Shown here: piece after piece, positions 6,532-12,800 of the stretch
How the letters are laid out: the number at the start of each line of letters is the position of its first letter
Position numbering within the stretch: position 1 is the stretch's first letter
NCBI GenBank assembly: GCA_049608925.1
Contig: JBMYXZ010000040.1
Location: 1-12,800 of the forward strand
Direction: 5' to 3'
DNA length: 12,800 bases
DNA from: JBMYXZ01 sp049608925
Lineage (GTDB): Bacteria > Pseudomonadota > Alphaproteobacteria > JAGOMX01
The notes under the pieces: model-generated
What the model was told of the DNA's origin: nothing
The model's input: only the letters and a program-made list of their open reading frames with translations
Database searches by the model: none
Program-made: the position numbers and the translations under genes

Positions 6532-7794
6532 ATGAGATTAATATCATACATACTTTTTATCGTAACAATTGGTGCTTTTTCTGCGCCGGTATCGGCCGCT
6601 TTGAAGGCCTCTAAGATTGTTGCAGTTGTTAACGATTCCAGCATTCTACAGTCACAAATTGATGACCGCAGTCGTTTGGTTTTGGCGTCCTCTGGCAGGA
6701 AAATCACGCCTAAGAATATGGCAGAAGTCCGCGAAGATGTGTTGCAGCTGCTAATTGATGAAGAAATTAAGCTTGGCCTTCAGCGCAAGTACGAGATCTC
6801 AATTCCAGAATCGGACATTGAAAACTCATACGCGGATTTGGAACACCAGAATGGTATGGCTAAGGGCGAGCTCGATAAGTTCTTAAAGCGTCATAATATC
6901 TCGCGTGCTTCTATGCTAAAGCAGATAAAGGCAAATATTATTTGGCAGGCTTATGTAAACGAGAAGTTCCCACAGTTGGTGAAGGTTGAAGATGCAGAAA
7001 TCAACCGTGCTGTGTCAGAAGTCGAGCGTGGCCGTGATGAAGATCAATACTTGTTGGCTGAAATCATGGTGCCGTTTGGCAATCACAAAAGCGAGTCGGA
7101 AGTTAAGTCTCAGATTCAGTCTGCACACGCAAAATTGAAAAAAGGTGCGCACTTCCAGGATGTAGCGCAGCAATTCTCTGAGTCTGCAACAGCTGCACGA
7201 GGTGGTGATATCGGATGGATGTCTCTTAATCGCATGGATAAAGAACTGCAGGCAGCTGTTAAAGGTCTGAAGAATGGCCAATTCACCAGTCCAATCCGCA
7301 CAGCCAAGGGATACATGATCGTTATGCGTCGTGACCGCCATGAAGCAGGCAGCATTGGGGCTTCAAAGTCCTTCATCACCTTCCGTCAAGCTTTGGTTCC
7401 TTTTCCAGAAGAGCAAACAGAATACGAGATGGATCGCCGCTATCGCCTAGCATTGGATATTAAGTATCGTGGTAAAACGTGCCGTGCTTTTGAGCGTGTG
7501 ACAAATGAAATCCCTGGGGCGAAGTTCAAAGAAATCGCTGGTATGCCTACCAGTGAGCTACATCCCGAGCTGCGCAAGCTGCTGGGCAAACTTGGCAAAG
7601 GCGAGGTGACAGACCCCATTGGAACGCAGGCTGGATTTATGTTGTTTACAGTATGTGACCGCCAGACGGTAACGCCTCAGCTTCCATCTCGTGATCAACT
7701 GCAAGCACGGTTGAAGAACGAGCGCGTTGCGCAAATTGGCCAGGGAGAACTGCGCCGCATGCGTCAAGAGTCAACTATCGAGATTCGGGCTTAA
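6532..7794 (+). CDS. surA: Periplasmic chaperone / peptidyl-prolyl isomerase SurA
   Basis: SurA escorts unfolded outer-membrane proteins, LptD among its known clients in E. coli, across the periplasm to the BAM complex. The 420-residue protein has a signal peptide (1-22, ending APVSA), a SurA N-terminal chaperone domain (about 25-165, opening SKIVAVVNDSSILQSQID), a first parvulin domain (about 170-268) with the family pattern FQDVAQQFSES, GGDIGWM and GYMIVMRRD, and a second, more diverged parvulin-like domain (about 280-380) in which FKEIAGMPTSELHPELRK replaces the usual catalytic pattern, so isomerase activity there is doubtful. A C-terminal segment follows (385-420). The length matches the family. 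It is divergent from lptFGD, and rsmA starts 26 bp downstream. In many alphaproteobacteria pdxA sits between surA and rsmA; it is absent here. Confidence 0.93.
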   Translation: MRLISYILFIVTIGAFSAPVSAALKASKIVAVVNDSSILQSQIDDRSRLVLASSGRKITPKNMAEVREDVLQLLIDEEIKLGLQRKYEISIPESDIENSYADLEHQNGMAKGELDKFLKRHNISRASMLKQIKANIIWQAYVNEKFPQLVKVEDAEINRAVSEVERGRDEDQYLLAEIMVPFGNHKSESEVKSQIQSAHAKLKKGAHFQDVAQQFSESATAARGGDIGWMSLNRMDKELQAAVKGLKNGQFTSPIRTAKGYMIVMRRDRHEAGSIGASKSFITFRQALVPFPEEQTEYEMDRRYRLALDIKYRGKTCRAFERVTNEIPGAKFKEIAGMPTSELHPELRKLLGKLGKGEVTDPIGTQAGFMLFTVCDRQTVTPQLPSRDQLQARLKNERVAQIGQGELRRMRQESTIEIRA

Positions 7795-7820
7795 GTCCAG
7801 TATCAATAGGAGAGCTGGTG

Positions 7821-8657
7821 ATGTCAGATGATCTGCCAAAACTGCGAGATCTTATCAGGCAGCACCAGCTTCAACCCACGAAAAAGCTTGGTCAACATTT
7901 CCTGTTAGACCAGAATTTAACAGATAAAATTGTGCGATACGCCGGAGATCTTTCGCAGACCACGGTGATAGAAATTGGCCCCGGCCCTGGCGGTCTAACC
8001 CGTAGCCTGCTGCAATCTAATGCCAAGAAGGTCATTGCAATTGAGAGGGACAACAGGTGTTTGCCGCTGCTGCAGCCTTTGCTGGATCATTATTCAGACC
8101 GTTTTAAGCTGGTGCAAGCAGATGCGCTGCAAGTGGCTATTGAGGATCATGCTTCTGGTCCTATGCAGATTATTGCGAACTTGCCTTATAATATTTCTAC
8201 TGAATTGTTGTTCCACTGGATGCCGATATTTCCCAAGATTGATCAGATGATTTTGATGTTCCAAAAGGAAGTGTCTAACCGTTTGTCTGCGGCACCTAAT
8301 TCCTCTAGCTATGGTAAGCTTAGTGTTATGATACAGGCTGTGGCTCAGGTAGAAGATTTGTTTGATGTGCCAGCTGCTGCCTTTACGCCGCCGCCTAAAG
8401 TGGTCTCGACGGTGTCCAAGATTGTGCCGCACAAAAATCCGCCCGCTGCTGATCTGCTTAAAGCGCTTGAAAAAATTACGCGCGCAGGGTTTGGCCAGCG
8501 CCGGAAAATGCTGCGCTCTAGCCTTAAATCGCTGGGGATTGGAAAAGAGTTGCTTGCGCGTGTTGGCGTGTCTGAAACAGCGCGTGCAGAAGATTTATCA
8601 GTGGAGACGTATTTATCCTTGGCGGGGGTATGGATTGCCTCGGGTGAATCGTGCTAA
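7821..8657 (+). CDS. rsmA: 16S rRNA (adenine1518/1519-N6)-dimethyltransferase RsmA (KsgA)
   Basis: RsmA uses S-adenosylmethionine to dimethylate two adjacent adenines in the 3'-terminal hairpin of 16S rRNA late in small-subunit assembly. The 278 residues contain the family start KKLGQHFLLDQNLTDKIV (21-38), motif I EIGPGPGGLTRSL (51-63), the acidic E75 of motif II, D101 of motif III, and the target-adenine motif NLPYNIST (120-127). FQKEVSNRL (147-155) follows, and the C-terminal GFGQRRKMLRSSLKSL (223-238) is the RNA-contacting part. I chose the ATG at 7821, eight bases after AGGAG (7808-7812). A GTG three bases earlier (7818) would add one Met but has tighter spacing. The gene is probably co-transcribed with surA, since the 26-bp gap holds no terminator. 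Confidence 0.95.
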   Translation: MSDDLPKLRDLIRQHQLQPTKKLGQHFLLDQNLTDKIVRYAGDLSQTTVIEIGPGPGGLTRSLLQSNAKKVIAIERDNRCLPLLQPLLDHYSDRFKLVQADALQVAIEDHASGPMQIIANLPYNISTELLFHWMPIFPKIDQMILMFQKEVSNRLSAAPNSSSYGKLSVMIQAVAQVEDLFDVPAAAFTPPPKVVSTVSKIVPHKNPPAADLLKALEKITRAGFGQRRKMLRSSLKSLGIGKELLARVGVSETARAEDLSVETYLSLAGVWIASGESC

Positions 8658-8670
8658 AATACTGCCAGTA
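8655..8670 (+). promoter_or_regulatory. Possible extended -10 promoter and palindrome before yebC
   Basis: The end of rsmA reads TGC then TAAAAT (8652-8660), an extended -10 motif (TG-N-TAAAAT) that includes the rsmA stop codon. Immediately after it, TACTG-C-CAGTA (8660-8670) is a perfect 11-bp palindrome covering the expected transcription start. The nearest -35-like element, TTGCCT (8635-8640), is only 14 bases upstream, shorter than normal, so the promoter would rely on the extended -10. This could provide separate expression of yebC-ruvCAB-ybgC. It is a motif observation only. Confidence 0.3.
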
Positions 8671-8697
8671 TATTGATTAGCATTTTCGAGGATCGTA

Positions 8698-9444
8698 ATG
8701 GCAGGCCATTCCCAATTTAAAAACATTATGCACCGCAAAAAGGCGCAGGACGCTAAGCGGGCAAAAGTCTTTACTAAGCTTATTCGCGAGCTGACAGTTG
8801 CTGCGAAAATCAGTCCCGATCCTGACTCTAATCCTCGATTGCGCTCGGCTATTTCTGCCTCTCGAGCCGCAAACATGCCAAAAGATACAATGGAACGCGC
8901 CATTAAAAAGGGTGCTGGTGGTGATGATGATACGAACTACGAAGAAATCCGTTATGAAGGATATGGCCCAGCTGGTGTTGCAGTAATTGTTGAGACGTTG
9001 ACGGACAATCGCAACCGTACGGCTTCGGAAGTGCGTTCTGCATTCAGCAAGTATGGCGGCAACCTTGGTGAGACCAACAGTGTTACGTTTATGTTCGATC
9101 GTGTGGGGGTTATCACCTTTCCAGTGGATGTCGCATCAGCTGAGGCAATGTTTGAAGCAGCACTTGAGGCAGGCGCCAGTGATGTGGAATCCGGAGAGGG
9201 CTTGCACGAAATTCGCACAGAGTCTGATCAGCTGATGGCCGTGCGCGATGAGCTGGTGAAAGCATATGGAGATCCAGAGTCCGCCCGTCTTACGTGGCAG
9301 CCAAAATCAACTTCTCCGTTAGATGCAGCGCAGGCTGAAACACTGTTTAAGTTACTGGAAGTCTTGGAAGACAATGACGATGTTCAGCAAGTCTCAGCGA
9401 ACTTTGAAGTGTCAGAAGACGTTCTTTCTGCTTTAAACTCCTGA
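8698..9444 (+). CDS. yebC: YebC/TACO1-family translation or regulatory factor
   Basis: YebC-family proteins bind nucleic acid or ribosomes. Bacterial members have been described as transcription regulators and, more recently, as factors that relieve ribosome stalling on proline-rich stretches; the mitochondrial homologue TACO1 activates translation. The 248 residues start MAGHSQFKNIMHRKKAQDAK, the usual alphaproteobacterial form with Phe where many other groups have Trp. They continue with the conserved helical N-domain (to about 75, with ANMPKDTMERAIKKGAG at 58-74) and the alpha/beta core beginning YEEIRYEGYGPAGVAVIVE (81-99) and TDNRNRTASEVRSAFSKYGG (102-121). Ribosome site GAGGA (8688-8692), five bases before the ATG. 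The yebC-ruvC-ruvA-ruvB order is widespread in proteobacteria. A 19-bp gap leads to ruvC. Confidence 0.94.
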   Translation: MAGHSQFKNIMHRKKAQDAKRAKVFTKLIRELTVAAKISPDPDSNPRLRSAISASRAANMPKDTMERAIKKGAGGDDDTNYEEIRYEGYGPAGVAVIVETLTDNRNRTASEVRSAFSKYGGNLGETNSVTFMFDRVGVITFPVDVASAEAMFEAALEAGASDVESGEGLHEIRTESDQLMAVRDELVKAYGDPESARLTWQPKSTSPLDAAQAETLFKLLEVLEDNDDVQQVSANFEVSEDVLSALNS

Positions 9445-9463
9445 TCTTTGGAAGGGTATTACA

Positions 9464-9976
9464 TTGTCTCAAACCCGCATCATTGGCTTAGATCCTGGAT
9501 TGCGATTTACAGGGTGGGGTGTAATTGATGTGGCAGGAACTCGGCTGATACCAGTAGCACATGGAGTGGTGTCACCCCCTCAGAAAGAGTCGATGGCCGA
9601 ACGTCTCAGCTATCTATTTTCTCACTTAAAAGAAGTTATAAAAACCCATCAACCGCAAGAATCAGCAGTTGAAGAGACTTTTGTGAACAAGAACCCTGCG
9701 AGCACTTTAAAGTTAGGGCAAGCACGTGGTGTTGTCCTATTGACACCGGCGTTTTTAAATGTTCCCGTAGCAGAGTATTCAGCCAACCAAATTAAAAAGT
9801 CCGTGGTTGGCGCAGGCCATGCAAGCAAGGAGCAAGTCATCACTATGATTCAACATATTATGCCAACTGCCGGCACGTTGACCTCAGATGCAGCCGATGC
9901 AATGGCTGTTGCGGTGTGCCATGCTCATCACAGGATGACTCAGCAAAAATGGCAAGCAGCGGGAGGATCGCAATGA
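9464..9976 (+). CDS. ruvC: Crossover junction endodeoxyribonuclease RuvC
   Basis: RuvC is a dimeric, metal-dependent nuclease that cuts Holliday junctions symmetrically, completing the branch migration driven by RuvAB. The four catalytic acids are all visible in this 170-residue protein: D10 (IIGLDPGLRFTGWG), E70 (AVEETFVNKN), D142 and D145 (SDAADAMAVA). NPASTLKLGQARGVVL (77-92) is also a family signature. The start codon is TTG at 9464, supported by GGAAGGG (9450-9456) seven bases upstream and by the family N-terminus beginning right there. The next in-frame methionine lies too far inside to keep D10. The gene overlaps ruvA by 4 bp (ATGA, 9973-9976), indicating coupled translation. Length and motifs are normal. 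Confidence 0.95.
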   Translation: MSQTRIIGLDPGLRFTGWGVIDVAGTRLIPVAHGVVSPPQKESMAERLSYLFSHLKEVIKTHQPQESAVEETFVNKNPASTLKLGQARGVVLLTPAFLNVPVAEYSANQIKKSVVGAGHASKEQVITMIQHIMPTAGTLTSDAADAMAVAVCHAHHRMTQQKWQAAGGSQ

Positions 9977-10578
9977 TTGCAAAGCTATGGGGATGCCTGG
10001 ATAGCGTGATTGATCAAACCGTGCTGCTAAACGTGCAGGGTGTTGGGTATCAACTAAGCTGTTCACGTAAAACTATCGATGCGCTGCCCGACAAAGGTGC
10101 TGACGTGGCCCTTTGTGCGGAAATGATCGTGCGCCAAGACTTGATACAGCTGTATGGGTTTTACACAGAAGCTGAAAAGCAGTGCTTTAAAGTCTTACTG
10201 TCGGTTCAAGGTGTTGGTATGAAGGCAGCACTGGCGATTTTGTCCGTCCTGTCACCAGAAGATCTTGCACGGGCAATCTCTGCGCAAGATAAAGCCTGGA
10301 TTGCAACGGCTGATGGTGTAGGACCGAAGTTGGCGGCACGTGTTGTAAACGAGCTGAAGGATAAAGTATCCAGCCTGCCGGTAACATTGGCTGATGTGTC
10401 AACTTTGCCATCTTCAGCTCCTAACATGACATCATATCATGAAGAGGCCGTATCAGCCTTGATTCAACTGGGGTATCGCCGACAGGAAGCCGTTAAGGCA
10501 GTGACATCTATCAATGATGCGGGCTCGATCGAGGAAATGATTCGTATGGGCTTGGCAAATCTCTCGAGGGCCTCATGA
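9973..10578 (+). CDS. ruvA: Holliday junction branch migration protein RuvA
   Basis: RuvA forms tetramers that hold the four-way junction open and load the RuvB motors. The 201 residues show domain I, an OB fold (1-63, MIAKLWGCLDSVIDQTVLLN and QLYGFYTEAE), domain II with two helix-hairpin-helix motifs (LLSVQGVGMKAALAIL at 75-90, and ADGVGPKLAARVVNEL at 113-128), a flexible linker (about 135-153) and domain III, which binds RuvB (about 155-200, EEAVSALIQLGYRRQEAVKA). An open frame extends 19 codons upstream, but the ATG at 9973 has GGGAGGA (9961-9967) before it and gives the exact family N-terminus. It overlaps ruvC and ruvB by 4 bp each, so the three products are probably made in coordinated amounts. 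Confidence 0.96.
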   Translation: MIAKLWGCLDSVIDQTVLLNVQGVGYQLSCSRKTIDALPDKGADVALCAEMIVRQDLIQLYGFYTEAEKQCFKVLLSVQGVGMKAALAILSVLSPEDLARAISAQDKAWIATADGVGPKLAARVVNELKDKVSSLPVTLADVSTLPSSAPNMTSYHEEAVSALIQLGYRRQEAVKAVTSINDAGSIEEMIRMGLANLSRAS

Positions 10579-11618
10579 CGGAAGAGCGTTTAATTTCTCC
10601 ACAGCCACAAGCGGAAGACATCACGGAAAAATCTCTGCGCCCGGAATATCTGCGAGAGTTTATTGGTCAAGAGCAAGGCAAGGCGAACCTGCAGATCTTT
10701 ATCGAAGCAGCACGTAGGCGTGAAGAAGCTATGGATCACACGTTGCTTTATGGCCCGCCGGGTTTGGGTAAGACGACATTAGCGCAGATTATCGCAAAAG
10801 AATTAGGGGTTGGTTTTCGTGCAACGTCGGGGCCAGTGCTGTCTAAAGCAGGCGACTTAGCGGCCATTCTGACTAACTTGCAACCCAGAGATGTCCTGTT
10901 TATAGATGAAATACACCGCTTAAATCCCGTGGTTGAGGAGATTTTATACCCTGCCATGGAAGATTATAAGATCGACATAATCATTGGCGAAGGCCCTGCT
11001 GCGCGCTCTGTGCAGATTGATTTACCGCCGTTTACATTGGTTGCGGCAACCACTCGTTCCGGGCTGATCACAGCCCCTTTGCGCGATCGCTTTGGGATTC
11101 CAGTGCGGCTGAATTTTTATACACATGACGAGCTTGGCTTTATTGTGCGCAGATCTGCTGAACTATTGAATATGGTTATGTCTGATGATGGTGCGGTTGA
11201 AATCGCCCGCAGGTCTAGGGGGACCCCGCGTATTGCAGGCCGTCTGTTGCGCCGCGTGCGAGACTTTGCCATGGTATCGGGTGCAGAGACTGTAGACAAA
11301 ACCATTGCTGACACAGCCCTACGCCGATTAGAAGTTGATGACAAGGGGCTTGATGCCATGGACAGAAGGTACCTTGACAGCATCGCCAAACATTATCACG
11401 GTGGACCTGTTGGGGTGGATAACCTGGCAGCCGTATTGTCAGAACAACGTGATGTCATCGAGGATGTGATCGAGCCATATCTTATCCAGCAAGGCTTGCT
11501 GCAGCGAACACCTCGGGGGCGTGTTTTGACCACCGAGGCCTATACGTACTTGGGCCTTACGCCCAATACCCAACCTGATTTACTAGAGACGATTGATGAC
11601 AGCGCCCTTGCCTCGTAG
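10575..11618 (+). CDS. ruvB: Holliday junction branch migration ATPase RuvB
   Basis: RuvB is the hexameric AAA+ motor that drives branch migration on RuvA-bound junctions. The 347 residues contain the conserved LRPEYLREFIGQ entry (21-32), Walker A GPPGLGKTT (60-68), Walker B LFIDEIH (108-114), sensor 1 AATTRSG (157-163), the arginine-finger region APLRDRFG (167-174), the sensor 2 stretch RGTPRIAGRLLRRVRDF (215-231) and a C-terminal winged-helix domain (about 255-335, ending with GLLQRTPRGRVLTTEAYTYL). The start overlaps the ruvA stop as ATGA. Its last 23 bases overlap the start of ybgC in another frame. Nothing essential is missing. Confidence 0.97.
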   Translation: MTEERLISPQPQAEDITEKSLRPEYLREFIGQEQGKANLQIFIEAARRREEAMDHTLLYGPPGLGKTTLAQIIAKELGVGFRATSGPVLSKAGDLAAILTNLQPRDVLFIDEIHRLNPVVEEILYPAMEDYKIDIIIGEGPAARSVQIDLPPFTLVAATTRSGLITAPLRDRFGIPVRLNFYTHDELGFIVRRSAELLNMVMSDDGAVEIARRSRGTPRIAGRLLRRVRDFAMVSGAETVDKTIADTALRRLEVDDKGLDAMDRRYLDSIAKHYHGGPVGVDNLAAVLSEQRDVIEDVIEPYLIQQGLLQRTPRGRVLTTEAYTYLGLTPNTQPDLLETIDDSALAS

Positions 11619-12018
11619 CCATGAATGCCCCATTCGCGTTTACATTCCTGATACTGACTATGGCAATGTTGTTCATCACCCAACATTTTTAATCTATGCC
11701 GAGCGTGCCCGCACTGAGATGTTGCGAGACGTTGGGATTCACCAATCGTCTTTGAAAAAAGATCATGGGTTTATGTTCGTGGTCAGCAAAGCAGAGCTAG
11801 TTTACAAGGCCTCAGCGCGTCTTGACGATTTGCTGATGGTTAGCACAGTTGTAGACGAATATTCGAAAGTGCGCATGCGCTTTACACAAATAATTAAACG
11901 AGATGATCTGATCTTGGCAGAGGTCAAAGTCGAAGTCGCTGCAATCAGTGAGGCTGGCAAGCCTGCTAGGATGCCGCAATCATTCTTGGATTCTCTAGCA
12001 CACTATTTACCGAGGTAG
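11596..12018 (+). CDS. ybgC: Tol-Pal-associated acyl-CoA thioesterase YbgC
   Basis: YbgC is a small hotdog-fold thioesterase that hydrolyses acyl-CoAs and acts at the inner membrane near phospholipid and Tol-Pal functions. The 140-residue protein has the 4HBT signature VYIPDTDYGNVVHHPTFL (15-32). D21 corresponds to the catalytic Asp of H. influenzae YbgC, and H28, seven residues on, to its active-site His. ERARTEMLRDVGI (36-48) and the strands MVSTVVDEYSKVRMRFTQII (81-100) complete the fold. The ATG at 11596 is preferred over the adjacent TTG at 11593; both begin inside ruvB, so translation is probably coupled to it. In many alphaproteobacteria tolQ comes next; here acs does. The TAG stop is in the same reading frame as acs. 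Confidence 0.92.
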   Translation: MTAPLPRSHECPIRVYIPDTDYGNVVHHPTFLIYAERARTEMLRDVGIHQSSLKKDHGFMFVVSKAELVYKASARLDDLLMVSTVVDEYSKVRMRFTQIIKRDDLILAEVKVEVAAISEAGKPARMPQSFLDSLAHYLPR

Positions 12019-12021
12019 CAC

Positions 12022-12800
12022 ATGGATAAACAGGCTCATTGGAAAGATGTTGGCGAGCGCCTCGATTGGATCAAGCCCTTTACCAAAGTGCAAAATACGT
12101 CCTATGATTTACAGGATTTTCGCATCCGGTGGTATGAAGACGGCACGCTGAATGCTTGCCAGAATTGCCTGGACCGTCACCTTGAAAAACGCGCCGATAA
12201 GACAGCCATTATTTGGGAGCCAGATAACCCCTCTCAAGACTCTGTAAAGCTAACATATCGGCAGCTTCATGATCGAGTCTGTAAAGTAGCTAGCGGCCTT
12301 GAGAAGTTGGGCGTCAGAAAAGGTGATACGGTTACGATTTACATGCCAATGATCCCTGAAGTCGTTATTGCGATGTTGGCATGCGTGCGCATCGGAGCCG
12401 TCCATTCAGTCGTATTTGGTGGGTTTTCAGCTGAGTCTTTGGCCCATCGCATTGAAGACTGTGGCTCGAAGGTTTTGATTGCAGCTGATGTAGGAATGCG
12501 TGGCGGTAAGGAGATACCTCTCAAGCAAACGGTTGATGAGGCCCTAGAGATGGCGCCGGTTGAAACCGTGATTGTGCATCAATACAGTGGCGATAAACCA
12601 ATGCAAGCTGGCCGAGATGTCTGGTTTCATGATGTTGAAGCTAGCGGTGTCACGGACCATCAGCCTGTTGAAGTCGGGGCTGAAGACTCTATGTTCGTAC
12701 TGTATACTTCTGGTTCTACCGGAAAACCTAAAGGTATGGTTCATACTTGTGGAGGTTATATGGTGTATACGGCCTATACTTTTAAAAATGTCTTTCAATA
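12022..12800 (+). CDS. acs: Acetyl-CoA synthetase (3' part outside window)
   Basis: Acs activates acetate to acetyl-CoA via acetyl-AMP in the cytoplasm, feeding acetate into central metabolism. The 259 codons present belong to the AMP-forming ligase family, with Acs-type sequence throughout: RLDWIKPFTKVQNTSYD (13-29), EDGTLNACQNCLDRHLEKRA (about 39-58), TIYMPMIPEVVIAMLACVRI (about 108-127), GAVHSVVFGGFSAESLAHRI (128-147) and the phosphate-binding loop YTSGSTGKPKG (228-238). The ATG at 12022 follows GAGG (12012-12015), and an in-frame TAG at 12016 rules out an earlier start. Typical Acs proteins have roughly 40 more residues before the WxxxxxRLDWIKPF segment, so this N-terminus is short. Propionyl-CoA synthetase is the main alternative; the C-terminal half would decide. 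Confidence 0.9.
   Translation, partial: MDKQAHWKDVGERLDWIKPFTKVQNTSYDLQDFRIRWYEDGTLNACQNCLDRHLEKRADKTAIIWEPDNPSQDSVKLTYRQLHDRVCKVASGLEKLGVRKGDTVTIYMPMIPEVVIAMLACVRIGAVHSVVFGGFSAESLAHRIEDCGSKVLIAADVGMRGGKEIPLKQTVDEALEMAPVETVIVHQYSGDKPMQAGRDVWFHDVEASGVTDHQPVEVGAEDSMFVLYTSGSTGKPKGMVHTCGGYMVYTAYTFKNVFQ

Noticed and set aside
7015..7379. Minus-strand frames of 87 and 108 codons inside surA
   Set aside because: They are antisense to the first parvulin domain of SurA and have no independent support.
8660..8670. Palindrome as a LexA (SOS) box controlling ruvCAB
   Set aside because: The half-site spacing is wrong for the E. coli box, and it is not the alphaproteobacterial GTTC-N7-GTTC direct repeat; kept only as an unassigned palindrome.
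9916..9972. Upstream start for ruvA at 9916
   Set aside because: The extra 19 residues are the ruvC tail read in another frame; the ATG at 9973 has a strong GGGAGGA site and matches the family N-terminus.
12339..12798. Minus-strand frames of 61 and 84 codons near the right end
   Set aside because: They are antisense to the acs coding sequence, which has strong ligase motifs across the same bases.

Overview
The window looks like a chromosomal housekeeping region of an alphaproteobacterium. The evidence is the protein types (YebC beginning MAGHSQFKNIMHRK, LptD with a CKVC motif, alphaproteobacterial-style SurA and RsmA) and the grouping of yebC-ruvCAB-ybgC with lpt/surA/rsmA and cpoB-tilS genes. 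Base composition is moderate (roughly 40-53% G+C in the rows I counted by hand), low for a free-living alphaproteobacterium. A deep-branching or host-associated lineage such as Holosporales is possible, but that is inference. There are no mobile elements, CRISPR arrays, tRNA or rRNA genes, and no gene-free stretch over 300 bases; the longest gaps are about 70 bp.

Left arm, minus strand (1-1370): cpoB (ybgF) followed by tilS, overlapping by 4 bp; tilS runs off the left edge. A 71-bp gap separates cpoB from a divergent plus-strand gene (1442-1945) for a small secreted protein I cannot assign. That gene converges on lptD, and the two stop codons share a TTAA.

Centre (1942-6462, minus strand): lptF, lptG and lptD, tightly packed. 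LptF and LptG form the inner-membrane permease that extracts lipopolysaccharide, and LptD is the outer-membrane translocon that inserts it. A 69-bp divergent region carrying an inverted repeat and TATAAT boxes on both strands separates lptF from surA.

Right arm, plus strand (6532-12800): surA (periplasmic chaperone for outer-membrane proteins, plausibly including LptD), rsmA (16S rRNA dimethyltransferase), yebC (translation or transcription factor), ruvC-ruvA-ruvB (Holliday-junction processing), ybgC (acyl-CoA thioesterase of the tol-pal neighbourhood) and the start of acs (acetyl-CoA synthetase), which runs off the right edge. Gaps are short or replaced by overlaps, and I see no terminator, so much of this arm may be co-transcribed.

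The genes themselves are ordinary; the arrangement is less so. In many alphaproteobacteria ruvCAB-ybgC leads into tolQRAB-pal-cpoB-tilS, and lptD-surA-pdxA-rsmA is co-directional. Here tolQRAB-pal is absent between the pieces, cpoB-tilS lies on the far side of the lpt block on the other strand, surA is divergent from lptFGD, and pdxA is missing between surA and rsmA. I found no convincing previously undescribed system. The most novel single item is the unassigned secreted protein at 1442-1945.
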